DNA of 64,000 nucleotides, from positions 124,001 to 188,000 of the forward strand of contig CANMCD010000005.1 of the NCBI GenBank assembly GCA_947496185.1. The letters are read 5' to 3'. The notes under the pieces are model-generated. The model was not told the origin of the DNA, did no database searches, and saw nothing but the letters and a program-made list of their open reading frames with translations. Made by a program: the position numbers and the translations under genes. The DNA comes from an uncultured Tenacibaculum sp. (lineage in GTDB: Bacteria; Bacteroidota; Bacteroidia; Flavobacteriales; Flavobacteriaceae). The stretch's first letter is position 1. Each line of letters begins with the position of its first letter. Positions 38,643-48,854 of this stretch are shown here, in pieces.

Positions 38643-39635
38643 ATGGCAATTTTAAATTTTCAAAAGCCCGACAAAGTAATAATGATTGAATCTACAGATT
38701 TTACTGGTAGATTTGAATTTAGACCTTTAGAACCAGGTTTTGGTTTAACAGTTGGTAATGCTTTAAGAAGAGTATTATTATCTTCATTAGAAGGGTTTGC
38801 CATTACATCTTTACGCATCGATGGAGTAAGCCATGAGTTTTCAACAATCGAAGGTGTTGTAGAAGATGTAACTGAAATTATCTTAAACTTAAAACAAGTA
38901 CGTTTTAAAAAGCAAATTGAAGAATCGGATCGTGAAACGGTTTCTATTGCAATTTCAGGTCAAGAACAATTGACTGCTGGAGATTTGCAAAAGTTCATCT
39001 CAGGTTTTCAAGTATTAAATCCTGATATGGTGATTTGCAACATGGATAAGTCAGTGAATTTGAATGCAGAAATTACCATTGAAAAAGGTAGAGGTTTCGT
39101 GCCAGCTGAAGAAAATAAAAGAGCTGGAGCTCCTTTAGGAACAATTTTTACAGATTCTATTTATACGCCAATAAAAAACGTAAAATACGCTGTAGAAAAC
39201 TTCCGTGTTGAGCAAAAAACAGACTACGAAAAGTTAGTTTTTGATATCGATACAGATGGTTCAATCAATCCTAAAGACGCATTAACAGAAGCCGCTAAAA
39301 TTTTGATTCATCATTTTATGTTATTCTCTTACGAGCGTATCACACTGGAGGCTGATGAAATTGCACAAACTGAAACATATGACGAAGAGTCATTGCATAT
39401 GAGACAACTTCTTAAAACGAAGTTAGTTGATATGGATTTATCAGTTCGTGCTTTGAATTGTTTGAAAGCTGCCGAGGTAGATACTCTTGGTGACCTTGTG
39501 TCATTTAATAAGAATGACTTAATGAAGTTCAGAAATTTTGGTAAAAAATCACTAACAGAATTAGAAGAGTTAGTGCATAACAAAGGGTTAAATTTCGGAA
39601 TGGATTTAGCTAAATACAAATTAGATAGAGATTAA
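38643..39635 (+). CDS. rpoA: DNA-directed RNA polymerase alpha subunit
   Basis: 330 residues. The N-terminal assembly domain has [28 protein letters not shown]. The C-terminal domain, after an acidic linker (about residue 245), has [28 protein letters not shown] and [14 protein letters not shown], the helix-hairpin-helix that contacts UP elements and activators. Located 16 bases after rpsD. Confidence 0.99.
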   Translation: MAILNFQKPDKVIMIESTDFTGRFEFRPLEPGFGLTVGNALRRVLLSSLEGFAITSLRIDGVSHEFSTIEGVVEDVTEIILNLKQVRFKKQIEESDRETVSIAISGQEQLTAGDLQKFISGFQVLNPDMVICNMDKSVNLNAEITIEKGRGFVPAEENKRAGAPLGTIFTDSIYTPIKNVKYAVENFRVEQKTDYEKLVFDIDTDGSINPKDALTEAAKILIHHFMLFSYERITLEADEIAQTETYDEESLHMRQLLKTKLVDMDLSVRALNCLKAAEVDTLGDLVSFNKNDLMKFRNFGKKSLTELEELVHNKGLNFGMDLAKYKLDRD

Positions 39636-39636
39636 C

Positions 39637-39683
39637 CTTTCATATTTTGCTCCTCTAAAATCAGGGTTGTAGCAAGATGAAAG
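39637..39683 (+). promoter_or_regulatory. Hairpin in the rpoA-rplQ gap, candidate rplQ leader
   Basis: CTTTCAT (39637-39643) pairs with ATGAAAG (39677-39683), and inside it TTGCT (39647-39651) pairs with AGCAA (39671-39675), leaving a 19-base loop. The fold nearly fills the 63-base gap and ends 15 bases before the rplQ ATG. There is no T-run, so translational control fits better than termination. Confidence 0.5.
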
Positions 39684-39698
39684 CTAAACGAAAACGTC

Positions 39699-40178
39699 AT
39701 GAGACACGGAAAAAAATTTAATCATTTAGGAAGAAAAACAGCACACAGAAAATCAATGTTGTCAAATATGGCTTGTTCATTAATTGAACACAAACGTATT
39801 AATACAACAGAAGCGAAAGCGAAAGCTTTACGTAGATTTGTTGAACCATTGATTACTAAGTCAAAGTCAGATACTACGCACAACCGTCGTGTAGTGTTTA
39901 GCTACTTACGAAATAAGTATGCTGTTACAGAACTATTTAAAGAAATCTCTGTAAAAGTAGGCGACAGACCTGGAGGATACGTTCGTATTATCAAATTAGG
40001 AAACCGTCAAGGGGATAACGCTCCAATGGCAATGGTAGAATTAGTTGATTATAACGAATTATACAATCCTAAAGGAAACAAAGCTAAGAAATCAACTCGT
40101 CGTAGTAGAAGAGGTGGTTCTAAGAAAGCAGTTACTGCTCCAGTTGAAAACGAAACAGCAGTACAAGAAGAAGAATAA
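39699..40178 (+). CDS. rplQ: 50S ribosomal protein L17
   Basis: 159 residues, longer than the E. coli protein because of a basic then acidic C-terminal tail ([18 protein letters not shown], then an acidic end), common in Bacteroidota. [25 protein letters not shown] and [28 protein letters not shown] are diagnostic. Last gene of the ribosomal block. Confidence 0.99.
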   Translation: MRHGKKFNHLGRKTAHRKSMLSNMACSLIEHKRINTTEAKAKALRRFVEPLITKSKSDTTHNRRVVFSYLRNKYAVTELFKEISVKVGDRPGGYVRIIKLGNRQGDNAPMAMVELVDYNELYNPKGNKAKKSTRRSRRGGSKKAVTAPVENETAVQEEE

Positions 40179-40203
40179 AATGACAATTATTATTCAACAA
40201 TAT

Positions 40204-40239
40204 AAAAGGGGTAAACATTTTAATGTTTATCCCTTTTTT
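40204..40239 (+). terminator. Terminator after rplQ
   Basis: AAAAGGGGTAAACA and TGTTTATCCCTTTTTT form a strong stem with a T-run, ending the alpha operon. Confidence 0.85.
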
Positions 40240-40242
40240 ATA

Positions 40243-40250
40243 TATTTTTG
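40243..40250 (+). promoter_or_regulatory. Candidate -7 box for carA
   Basis: TATTTTTG, 25 bases before the carA ATG and immediately after the rplQ terminator, fits TAnnTTTG. No clear -33 box is seen because the terminator stem occupies that place. Confidence 0.45.
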
Positions 40251-40274
40251 CAACGAAATTATACAATATACTAA

Positions 40275-41381
40275 ATGAAATATCAGTCACGTAAGAAAGC
40301 TTTAGTACTATTAGCTGACGGAACTATTTTCTACGGAAAATCAATTGGAATTGAAGGAACAGCATCAGCTGAAATATGTTTTAATACCGGGATGACAGGA
40401 TACCAAGAAGTGTTTACTGATCCTTCTTATTATGGACAGATAATGGTTAGCACTAATGCTCACATCGGTAATTATGGTGTGAATGATGAAGAGGTGGAAT
40501 CAGAAGGAATTAAAATTGCAGGGTTAATTTGTAGAAATTTTAGTTTTACACATTCACGAGTAGATTCGGATAGCAATCTTAAAGATTGGTTCGAAAAGCA
40601 CAATTTAGTAGCTATATCGGATGTTGATACGAGAGCATTAGTGTCGTATATTAGAGATAATGGAGCTATGAATGCCATTATTTCAACAGAAGTTGATAAT
40701 ATTGATGCCTTGAAAAAACAATTGGCAGAAACGCCTAATATGGAAGGCTTAGAATTGGCTTCAAAGGTGTCTACAAAAGAACCTTATTTTGTTGGTAATG
40801 AAAATGCTTCTATAAAAATTTCAGCTTTAGATATTGGTATAAAGAAGAATATATTAAGAAATCTGGCTAAGAGAGATGCTTATATTAAGGTATATCCTTA
40901 TAATACTAGTTTTGAAGAAATGAGTGATTTTAACCCAGACGGTTACTTTTTTTCTAATGGACCAGGTGATCCTGAACCTTTGGTTGAAGCTCAAAACACT
41001 GCTAAAACAATCATTGAGAAAAATTTACCACTTTTTGGTATATGTCTAGGTCATCAAGTAATTGCTTTGGCAAATGGTATTTCTACGTATAAGATGCATA
41101 ATGGACATAGAGGAATCAACCATCCAGTAAAAAATTTAGTGACTGGAAAAGGTGAAATCACTTCCCAAAACCATGGGTTTGCTATCAATAGAGAAGAAAC
41201 AGAAGCTCACCCAGATGTAGAAATTACGCATGTACATTTAAATGATCATACAGTAGCAGGTATAAAGATGAAAAACAAGAATGTTTTCTCGGTACAATAC
41301 CATCCAGAAGCCAGTCCAGGCCCTAATGATGCTGAGTACCTGTTTGATCAATTTATTGAGAATATAAAAAATCATAAATAA
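40275..41381 (+). CDS. carA: Carbamoyl-phosphate synthase small subunit
   Basis: 368 residues. It hydrolyses glutamine and passes ammonia to CarB to make carbamoyl phosphate for arginine and pyrimidines. The N-terminal domain shows FNTGMTGYQEVFTDPSYYGQ; the class I amidotransferase triad is Cys in LFGICLGHQ, His in QYHPE, and the adjacent Glu. carB is not adjacent. The placement after rplQ and before eno is plain housekeeping context. Confidence 0.98.
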   Translation: MKYQSRKKALVLLADGTIFYGKSIGIEGTASAEICFNTGMTGYQEVFTDPSYYGQIMVSTNAHIGNYGVNDEEVESEGIKIAGLICRNFSFTHSRVDSDSNLKDWFEKHNLVAISDVDTRALVSYIRDNGAMNAIISTEVDNIDALKKQLAETPNMEGLELASKVSTKEPYFVGNENASIKISALDIGIKKNILRNLAKRDAYIKVYPYNTSFEEMSDFNPDGYFFSNGPGDPEPLVEAQNTAKTIIEKNLPLFGICLGHQVIALANGISTYKMHNGHRGINHPVKNLVTGKGEITSQNHGFAINREETEAHPDVEITHVHLNDHTVAGIKMKNKNVFSVQYHPEASPGPNDAEYLFDQFIENIKNHK

Positions 41382-41385
41382 CACA

Positions 41386-41409
41386 AAATTCCCACTTCGG
41401 TGGGAATTT
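41386..41409 (+). terminator. Hairpin after carA
   Basis: AAATTCCCAC and GTGGGAATTT flank a TTCG tetraloop; the T-run is short (GTATTTG). A probable terminator just after the carA stop. Confidence 0.7.
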
Positions 41410-41510
41410 GTATTTGATAACGTTTTCGCAAAATCAAATTAAATAACATAAATAAGCGGGTAGTATTTCGTAAATTGCTACTCCAATATTATTAACAAAT
41501 ACAATAACTT

Positions 41511-42824
41511 ATGAGTATTATTATCAACGTTCATGCGCGTCAAATTTTTGATTCCAGAGGTAACCCTACCGTTGAAGTAGATGTAACTACTGAAAGCGGT
41601 GTAATAGGAAGGGCTGCAGTTCCTTCAGGGGCTTCTACTGGAGAACATGAAGCGGTAGAGTTACGTGACAAGGAAAGTTCTTATATGGGGAAAGGCGTGC
41701 TTAAGGCGGTTGAAAATGTTAATACCTCTATAGCACAAGAGCTATTAGGCGTATCTGTATTTGAGCAAAACATGATCGATAAAATCATGATTGACTTAGA
41801 CGGAACTCCTAACAAATCTAATTTGGGAGCCAATGCTATTTTGGGAGTATCGTTAGCCGTTGCCAAGGCAGCAGCCAATGAATTAGGAATTCCTTTATAT
41901 CGTTATGTAGGTGGTGTTTCAGCGAACACGTTACCAGTACCGATGATGAATATAATCAATGGTGGGTCACACTCTGATGCTCCGATTGCTTTTCAAGAGT
42001 TTATGGTAATGCCTGTAAAAGCAACTTCTTTCACACAAGCAATGCAAATTGGTTCTGAAATTTTCCATCATTTGAAAAAAGTATTACACGATAGAAATCT
42101 TTCTACTGCTGTTGGTGATGAAGGAGGTTTTGCACCAGCTTTAGACGGTACAGAAGATGCTATTGAAACAATTGCTTTAGCGACTAAAAATGCAGGATAT
42201 GCTTTTGGTGACGAAGTAATGATCGCTTTAGATTGTGCTGCGGCTGAGTTTTATGTAAACGGACAATACGACTATACTAAATTCGAAGGAGAAAAGGGAC
42301 AAGTTCGTACGAGTAAAGAACAAGCTGATTATTTAGCAGAATTATCTGATAAATATCCTATTATTTCTATTGAGGATGGAATGGATGAAAATGATTGGGA
42401 AGGATGGAAATACTTGACAGAAAAAGTTGGAGAAAATGTCCAATTAGTAGGAGATGATTTGTTTGTGACCAATGTAGAACGTTTATCTAGAGGTATCGAT
42501 AATGGTATTGCTAATTCTATTTTAATAAAGGTAAACCAAATTGGTACTTTAACAGAGACCATTGCAGCGGTTAATATGGCTAAAAATGCAGGATATACTT
42601 CTGTTATGAGTCATAGGTCAGGAGAAACAGAAGATAATACTATTGCTGATTTGGCAGTAGCATTAAATACAGGCCAAATAAAAACAGGTTCCGCTTCTCG
42701 TTCAGATCGTATGGCAAAGTATAATCAACTTTTACGTATTGAAGAAGAACTTGGTGATGTGGCTTATTTTCCACAAGAAAGAGCTTTCAAGATAAAGCAA
42801 CGTGAATTGAATGCGACGACTTAG
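41511..42824 (+). CDS. eno: Enolase
   Basis: 437 residues. It interconverts 2-phosphoglycerate and phosphoenolpyruvate in glycolysis. [17 protein letters not shown] at the start, [10 protein letters not shown], the metal ligands in [24 protein letters not shown] and VGDDLFVTN, and the [19 protein letters not shown] signature are all present. Confidence 0.99.
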   Translation: MSIIINVHARQIFDSRGNPTVEVDVTTESGVIGRAAVPSGASTGEHEAVELRDKESSYMGKGVLKAVENVNTSIAQELLGVSVFEQNMIDKIMIDLDGTPNKSNLGANAILGVSLAVAKAAANELGIPLYRYVGGVSANTLPVPMMNIINGGSHSDAPIAFQEFMVMPVKATSFTQAMQIGSEIFHHLKKVLHDRNLSTAVGDEGGFAPALDGTEDAIETIALATKNAGYAFGDEVMIALDCAAAEFYVNGQYDYTKFEGEKGQVRTSKEQADYLAELSDKYPIISIEDGMDENDWEGWKYLTEKVGENVQLVGDDLFVTNVERLSRGIDNGIANSILIKVNQIGTLTETIAAVNMAKNAGYTSVMSHRSGETEDNTIADLAVALNTGQIKTGSASRSDRMAKYNQLLRIEEELGDVAYFPQERAFKIKQRELNATT

Positions 42825-42854
42825 TTTTTTATATAAGTTGTTTTAAAAATAAGC

Positions 42855-42886
42855 AAAGAGGCTGTCTATAAGACAGCCTCTTTTTT
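42855..42886 (+). terminator. Terminator after eno
   Basis: AAAGAGGCTGTCT and AGACAGCCTCTTTTTT form a perfect GC-containing stem with a T-run. Confidence 0.9.
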
Positions 42887-42942
42887 GATTAGCAAAGGGT
42901 CGTTTGAGTAGTAAAAATGTATATAATAGTAAAAAGATGACC

Positions 42943-43404
42943 CTAAGTTTTTCTTATTTCGATTATTTTGTTGTCTTGAATTTGTTCAGTATTAAAATTT
43001 TGAATACCATAGACCTTAGATTTTTTATTTTCAGTATAATAAACGATAATCTGATCCTTATCAGCAGAACTTATTTTCCTTTGCTTAAGAATTGTATGTT
43101 TTCGTAGTGGTATTTCTAGCGTATAATTCCCTTTTTTACTAATAGCAGTAACAAATGCAGCAGGTTGCTTAGTGATTAATGAAAATCGAGCAGTATAACA
43201 TGTTTTATCCTGAATTACTTGTGTACTATCAATAGTAATGGCAGCATCAGTAGTTACTAAAAAGTTCACTTCATAGTTAATAAAACCTTTTTCAGAAGGA
43301 ATGCCTTTGTATACAATTTGTTTTACGGCATTAACTATTTTGATGGTAGTTTTACAACCATACAAAAAGGGAATTAATACCATTAATACAGCAATTTTTT
43401 TCAT
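42943..43404 (-). CDS. Putative lipoprotein of unknown function
   Basis: 153 residues. The start MKKIAVLMVLIPFLYGCKTT is a lipoprotein signal with the lipobox LYGC, so the mature protein should be lipid-anchored at Cys16. The rest is mixed beta-rich sequence with no motif I recognise. It lies 29 bases downstream of the T9SS-exported gene on the same strand and may be cotranscribed with it. Confidence 0.75.
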   Translation of the reverse strand: MKKIAVLMVLIPFLYGCKTTIKIVNAVKQIVYKGIPSEKGFINYEVNFLVTTDAAITIDSTQVIQDKTCYTARFSLITKQPAAFVTAISKKGNYTLEIPLRKHTILKQRKISSADKDQIIVYYTENKKSKVYGIQNFNTEQIQDNKIIEIRKT

Positions 43405-43433
43405 TATATAATAATAGTGTTTTTATAGATTTA

Positions 43434-45986
43434 TTATTTTAAAACTACCCTCTTTGTAATTGAACTCCCTTCAAATGTTACTTTTACCAGATAGATACCT
43501 TCACTACAACTTTCAAGATTTATAGTACTGTAATTATCTGTTGTATCCATGTTTTTTATTACTCCTCCTATAATGTTATAGATAAGTATGTTCTTCTTTC
43601 CAATAAGATTTGCATAGGTTAGCGTAAATGTTTTATTGTAGGTTGGGTTAGGGCCAATTATAAGGGAGTCATCTGTTAACTTATTAATAGGAGCTGTTAA
43701 TGGTAAAGAACTAATAGGAAGCTCCCATACACCTCTTCCGAAAGTCGCAATTCGTAGTACATTATTACCATAATGTATTTCCATATCATTAACGATAACA
43801 TTGGGTAGTCCTTTACCTAGACGAAACCAGTCGTTACTAGTACCTGTTCTGTAATATACGCCCAAGTCAGTAGCAAGAAATAACTCGTCATCATTAGTGC
43901 CTGTTTTATATAGGATTTTATGAATAGGAATGTTCGGTAACGAACCAGTTAAGTTATTCCAATCTTTTCCACTGTTGGTAGACCTAAAAACTTTTTGACC
44001 TAAGTGTTCATCATCATTGTAACCTCCATAGGTAATGTAAATTTCAGAGGGGTTTGTTGGGTGTACTTCAATACTTCTTATATAGCCCCAAAAGGGTAAA
44101 TTAATTGATTCCCAATTTTCACCGCCGTCTGAAGATTTTTTGATGATACTGTTTTTTTGTTTTGAGGATGCATAAAGCACATTAGGGTTAGAGGGTGAAA
44201 TAGATATAGAGGATATTCCTTGTGCAGATGATTCAGAATCTAATCCAGTGTTTAATCGCTCCCAATTATCCCCCCTATCTGTTGATTTATAGATGTCAAA
44301 AAATCCTCCATAAAGTGTTTTTGGATCCGTTGGATGAATTTCTAAGTCCCAAACAAAAGGAGCACTACTAGGAATATAAAGATCTTCTGTGGTTTTAAAT
44401 CCATCTAAGGTTCTTTTTATCCTGCCTTCTTGGGCACAAATCCAAGCAATGTCGGGATTGGTATAGTCCCAAGCGCCATTAACGCCATCCATACCCGGAA
44501 ACTCACCTTTAAATTTCTTCTCATTATAAACGGCAATATCGTTATCCTGCGCCCCCATGATTAACTTATTATGATTTTGTGGCGTTCCTGAAACGCTATA
44601 GTATTGCGTTATAGCCAATCCTGAAGATAAGTCTTCCCATTTAACATCGGTAGAAGCATCTCCTTTAAATAATCCCCCATCATTGGCAGAGAAAAGGATA
44701 TTTGAATTGGGGATAAATACCATATCATGATGATCAGAATGCACGTAAAAGTATGGAAGCCCTTTAACCCAATATCCATTAAGATAATGGTGCCAAGTTT
44801 TACCACCGTCTCTTGAGCGCCACCCTTCAACACCTCCAACGATAACAAGGTTTTTATCTATAGGAGAAATAGCAATGGTCATGTTAAACTCTGATTGTGA
44901 ATCAAACTGATTAATGTAAGACAATTCAGTCCATGTGTTACCTCCATCCACAGATTTGTTTATTGCTCCTGTAAAATCTAGAGACAATATTAAGTTTGGA
45001 TCGTTATCGCTTTGCGCAATGTCTAACCTTCCTTGACCGGGCTTCGCAACGATTTTCCATGTATTCCCATTGTCTTTAGAAACAATAAACTCCCCTCTAT
45101 TATTCGTTACATAAATGGTGTTACTACTACCCGTTTTATATTGAATATCATTATATAGAGAACTTGTGTCAGGGTTGAAAACTGGATCCCATGACATGCC
45201 TCCATCTGTGCTTTTTTCGATACTACCTTTCGTGGTAGCAAAAATAGTTTCAGGATTATTAGGGTCAATTAACAATTTACTGATAAGTTTTTTTTCTGTT
45301 ACGCCAAAACGCAATCCTGTTGGATTCCATGTTTCACCTGCATCGGTAGATTTAAAAACACCTATCGAGTGATTATTTTTTCCGTCCCAGTCACCAGAAG
45401 CAAAATAAACTATGTTTTTATTGGTAGGATGAATGACAATATGAGAAACAGCCGAATTGCCAAGGAAATCTCCTTTTGGCGACCATGTTTTTCCTCCATC
45501 GGTAGTTTTCCATATTCCTCCTGCAGGAGAGCCGACATATATAGTATTGGTGTCAGATCCGTGAAAAGCTACAGCATTTAACCTACCCATACCTGTATAA
45601 TAATCTACAGAAGATTCAGGAGGTGAGTGAGGCCCTAAAGAAGACCATTTTACTTCGGCTACATTTTTATTAAGGACGTTACGATGTCGTTCATTTTCTT
45701 TCAACCATTCTTGGTATTTGTAGGTAGAAGAAACGAAAGAACCATCAGGTAAAATATGATTTTTCCAATAATTTGTCCAGCGGCCGAATTGTTTAGCTTG
45801 TTTTCGACTTTTTCTATTATTTTTTTGCTTCGCATTTTTACGAATAATTGAATTATTTCTTTTAGTGATATCAAAATAATTACTATTTGCTGATAGTGAT
45901 GCGGTTCTCCAGTTTGAGTTTTGTGCTTGTATCCACAGGGGTACAAATGATAATACAAGTAGGTAAAAGAGGGTCTGTTTTTTCAT
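43434..45986 (-). CDS. Secreted Asp-box (sortilin/BNR-like) repeat protein with T9SS sorting tail
   Basis: 850 residues. The signal peptide ends near LWIQAQ. At least nine Asp-box turns of the form S-x-D-G-G-x-T-W are spread from about residue 155 to 700 (for example KTTDGGKTWSP, KSTDAGETWNP, KSSDGGENWES), indicating beta-propellers like those of VPS10/sortilin and oligoxyloglucan hydrolases. The last 75 residues (LIIGPNPTYNKTFTLTYAN to VTFEGSSITKRVVLK) are a type A T9SS C-terminal domain, so the protein is exported through the type IX system. Enzymatic activity cannot be assigned. Confidence 0.88.
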   Translation of the reverse strand: MKKQTLFYLLVLSFVPLWIQAQNSNWRTASLSANSNYFDITKRNNSIIRKNAKQKNNRKSRKQAKQFGRWTNYWKNHILPDGSFVSSTYKYQEWLKENERHRNVLNKNVAEVKWSSLGPHSPPESSVDYYTGMGRLNAVAFHGSDTNTIYVGSPAGGIWKTTDGGKTWSPKGDFLGNSAVSHIVIHPTNKNIVYFASGDWDGKNNHSIGVFKSTDAGETWNPTGLRFGVTEKKLISKLLIDPNNPETIFATTKGSIEKSTDGGMSWDPVFNPDTSSLYNDIQYKTGSSNTIYVTNNRGEFIVSKDNGNTWKIVAKPGQGRLDIAQSDNDPNLILSLDFTGAINKSVDGGNTWTELSYINQFDSQSEFNMTIAISPIDKNLVIVGGVEGWRSRDGGKTWHHYLNGYWVKGLPYFYVHSDHHDMVFIPNSNILFSANDGGLFKGDASTDVKWEDLSSGLAITQYYSVSGTPQNHNKLIMGAQDNDIAVYNEKKFKGEFPGMDGVNGAWDYTNPDIAWICAQEGRIKRTLDGFKTTEDLYIPSSAPFVWDLEIHPTDPKTLYGGFFDIYKSTDRGDNWERLNTGLDSESSAQGISSISISPSNPNVLYASSKQKNSIIKKSSDGGENWESINLPFWGYIRSIEVHPTNPSEIYITYGGYNDDEHLGQKVFRSTNSGKDWNNLTGSLPNIPIHKILYKTGTNDDELFLATDLGVYYRTGTSNDWFRLGKGLPNVIVNDMEIHYGNNVLRIATFGRGVWELPISSLPLTAPINKLTDDSLIIGPNPTYNKTFTLTYANLIGKKNILIYNIIGGVIKNMDTTDNYSTINLESCSEGIYLVKVTFEGSSITKRVVLK

Positions 45987-46620
45987 GTTAGTTTACTAGT
46001 AATTATTAAACAGTTTATTTTGGATTTACCCTACCAAAAAAAATGGTGTAACTAAGAAAAAAGTGAAAAAATTATAAGATTACGTTAAGGTTAATTAAAA
46101 GTTGATTAAATTTTACGAATCTTGTTTTGTATACATGTCTTATTAAAATGAGACAATAAATTGACTTGTTTTTCAGTGTTTTTTATGGTTTTTACAAGGG
46201 TGTTTCTAAAAAAAATGCTTGATGTTTGTAATATTTTGTTTCTAATCTCTTTGTTTTTGCGAATATAATATATTTATTTTTTACTTATTGGTAAACTTTT
46301 GTCCATAATGTTGTGGTAATATGGTAGTATAATGGTCTATTGATTTATAGGTAAACTATTGTGCTTCAATGTTACTACATCACTTTTTAAGCTGAAATTA
46401 TCAAGTATGTTTGCCCTGTGTTTTTTAATTGTTTACCTCGTTAATACAACAAGAGTAATCTTATCATAAGCTATCAAAACAGGTGCAAATTCGCAATATC
46501 TCATTCCATTCCCCTTTACTGTTTTGATAGCTTTTTCTTATTTTTTATCACAAAATTATTTATTTACTGTAACAATCCAAGTATAGACTCGTCTTTGTAA
46601 TAGAATCAAATTAAAAAACT
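45987..46620. other. 634-base region without a protein gene
   Basis: I find no convincing gene here. It holds the upstream region of the 43434-45986 gene, a possible -7 box (TATGTTTG, 46406-46413, plus strand), and the long inverted repeat at 46468-46533 described separately. The rest is AT-rich without visible structure. Confidence 0.5.
46468..46533 (+). ncRNA. Candidate small RNA or long-loop terminator
   Basis: AAGCTATCAAAACAG (46468-46482) is perfectly complementary to CTGTTTTGATAGCTT (46519-46533), followed by TTTCTTATTTTTT. The loop is 36 bases. TATGTTTG at 46406-46413 could start a transcript of about 120 bases ending at this hairpin. No gene lies upstream on the plus strand for it to terminate. 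Confidence 0.4.
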
Positions 46621-46776
46621 ATGAGCTTACTTAGGGTATTACTAGCTATTCTATTTCCCCCATTGTCCGTTATCGGTAAAGGATGCGGTTCGGTCATCAT
46701 CGTATTTTTATTGACACTTTGTGGATGGGTACCGGGAATTATTGGTGCTTTGGTTATTTTGAATAAGCCCGAATAA
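46621..46776 (+). CDS. YqaE/Pmp3-family small membrane protein
   Basis: 51 residues: MSLLRVLLAILFPPLSVIGKG, then CGSVIIVFLLTLCGWVPGIIGAL and a short polar end. Two hydrophobic helices with the conserved FPP and GWVPGIIGA segments identify the UPF0057 (Pmp3/YqaE) family, stress-induced inner-membrane proteolipids in other organisms; the function here is unproven. It stands alone. Confidence 0.88.
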   Translation: MSLLRVLLAILFPPLSVIGKGCGSVIIVFLLTLCGWVPGIIGALVILNKPE

Positions 46777-47033
46777 AATATGCCGTATCAATTAAGTTTA
46801 CAAAATTTTTTAATTGAATTGAAAAAATGATCATTATCATAACAATTTTTATTTCAGAATTGATCAAATATTTTACTTTTTAAAAAGGTAAAAGCATTCG
46901 GTATATTCTTATACGTTTTTGGGACATATTTATGTCTTGAAAGTGCGTGAAGTGGAAAAATTGTGAGAAAAAGAAAGTAGTGGGGAAGCTTTATGAAAAA
47001 GAAGTAAAAAGAGAAAGTGTGTTATAACACTTT

Positions 47034-48677
47034 CTACTTTTTTAACGTCTCCTCAATTATTTTACCCGTGTTTCCGTTAGGAAATTCAATGTTTAGTAAA
47101 TTGGAAATAGTCGGAGCTATGTCAATGATTTCGTATGCTTTTTTTGAGTTTCCGTGTTTGATACTATTACCGTAAAATATAACAGGTACATGAGTGTCGT
47201 AAGTATAACCAGAACCATGTGTAGTTCCTTTTTTAGAATAGTTAATAGTAGACGGGTTCGGAATTAATAAAACATCTCCAGAGAATTTTTGATTATAACC
47301 ATTTTGTAATGCATGTAGTATGCCTGACGTAAAATTGGTGTTTTGAAGTGTTTTTGCGGTTACTGATTTATAAATACCCTTATAATCCACAGCAGCATCC
47401 GAAATTGTTTGTGCTACCTCGTCAACGGAAAGTTGTAATGAATTGATTTTTTCTTTGTCTAAGAAAATTTGAAAATTAGAAAAATTCTTAATTAAGGCAT
47501 CTGATTTAAAATGCGCCAACGTGATCTTATTTAAATAGTTGATAAACTTTACTGGCTGAATATAATCCGCGGGGATTTTTAAAGATTTTAGATACGAAGG
47601 TACTTGTGTAGCTGCGTGATCTGCCGTTAAAAATAAGGTGTAATTACTGCTGCCTATTTCCGTATCTAAAAAATTAATTAGGTTGGCTAAGTCCAAATCC
47701 AATCGTAAATAGGTGTCTTCTATTTCTTTTGAAGCTACACCAAATTGATGACCGACATAGTCTGTTGAAGAATAACTGATAGCAAGAAAATCGGTATGTT
47801 CAGATTTTCCCAATTGTTCTCCGATTATAGCCGCTTTTGCAAAGTCTGTGGTAAAAGAGTTCCCTGCAGGAATCGCTTTAATGATGCTATAATTTTTGTT
47901 TTTACTTCTTAGTGTTGGAATATCATGTGGAAATACAGGTTTATCTTCCCCTTTAAAAGGATTTTCAAAATTATTATCATCCTCCATGCTTTCCGTGTAG
48001 GTTTTAATATCGTATAAAGTATTCCAAGGAGTAGACAAATATACGTCAGCTTTTTTGGCATTGTTAAAATCGGTTACCCATGTAGGTAATTTCTCCATAT
48101 AATAAGAAGAAGAAATCCATTGGCCTTTTTGTCCACCGTCAAACCAATAGGCAGCATTAGCCGTGTGTCCTACAGGTAAAATAGCAGATCGATCTTTGAG
48201 AGCAATTCCAATAGTCTTCCCCTGCATGTTTTGTGCTAAATGCAATTGATCTGCAATCGATGTAGTAACCAATCTAGCAGGAGATTTTTTACCGCCCTTA
48301 CCATCATTACCAATGGTATTGTATCGATCGTCATTGACACAATAGATAGATTTTTGTAGTTTTTTGTCATACCAGTCATTGCTAATAATACCATGATTAG
48401 CAGGAGTAGTTCCGGTATATATAGAAGTGTGTCCGACTGCCGTATATGTTGGAATATAGTTAAAATGTGCGTTTTCTAACAGAAACCCCTTGTTTATTAA
48501 ACGTTTGAATCCTTTGTCGCTATATTTTTTTTCGAAACGTGCTAAGTAATCATAGCGCATTTGATCTACGACTATACCAATAACCAATTTGGGTTTGGTA
48601 GCGTTTGTGTGCTGATGCGATTCACAGGACGGTAAAAGAAATACCGACGCGAATACTAGTAAAAATAATCCCTTCAT
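47034..48677 (-). CDS. PafA-type alkaline phosphatase, lipoprotein
   Basis: 547 residues from the ATG at 48675-48677. The frame continues to an ATG at 48710, but the lipoprotein signal MKGLFLLVFASVFLLPSC begins at the inner one. The alkaline-phosphatase superfamily core shows VIGIVVDQMRYDYLARF, then the nucleophile threonine in YIPTYTAVGHTSIYTGTTPANHG, LFLTADHAATQ, and the C-terminal GTTHGSGYTYDTHVPVIFYG, matching PafA, the phosphate-irrepressible periplasmic phosphomonoesterase of Flavobacteria. It releases phosphate from organic monoesters, and so could act on inositol phosphates, though it is not linked to the iol island. Confidence 0.88.
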   Translation of the reverse strand: MKGLFLLVFASVFLLPSCESHQHTNATKPKLVIGIVVDQMRYDYLARFEKKYSDKGFKRLINKGFLLENAHFNYIPTYTAVGHTSIYTGTTPANHGIISNDWYDKKLQKSIYCVNDDRYNTIGNDGKGGKKSPARLVTTSIADQLHLAQNMQGKTIGIALKDRSAILPVGHTANAAYWFDGGQKGQWISSSYYMEKLPTWVTDFNNAKKADVYLSTPWNTLYDIKTYTESMEDDNNFENPFKGEDKPVFPHDIPTLRSKNKNYSIIKAIPAGNSFTTDFAKAAIIGEQLGKSEHTDFLAISYSSTDYVGHQFGVASKEIEDTYLRLDLDLANLINFLDTEIGSSNYTLFLTADHAATQVPSYLKSLKIPADYIQPVKFINYLNKITLAHFKSDALIKNFSNFQIFLDKEKINSLQLSVDEVAQTISDAAVDYKGIYKSVTAKTLQNTNFTSGILHALQNGYNQKFSGDVLLIPNPSTINYSKKGTTHGSGYTYDTHVPVIFYGNSIKHGNSKKAYEIIDIAPTISNLLNIEFPNGNTGKIIEETLKK

Positions 48678-48854
48678 TTTATTTAAGAATAAACATTCAA
48701 AGTTAACCATTACTAATGAAATCTAAAAAGATTCTACAGCAGCTTTTCTAATACGGTTATTTCCACCTACAAATAGCTACTATTATAATATAGTCATGGC
48801 ATAGTTGTTGACGGTTTTTCATACATTAGCAAAAAGAAAAAACATATTTGATTA

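Noticed and set aside
42904-43107. Plus-strand frame of 67 codons after eno
   Set aside because: Mostly antisense to the lipoprotein gene at 42943-43404, which has a clear lipobox.
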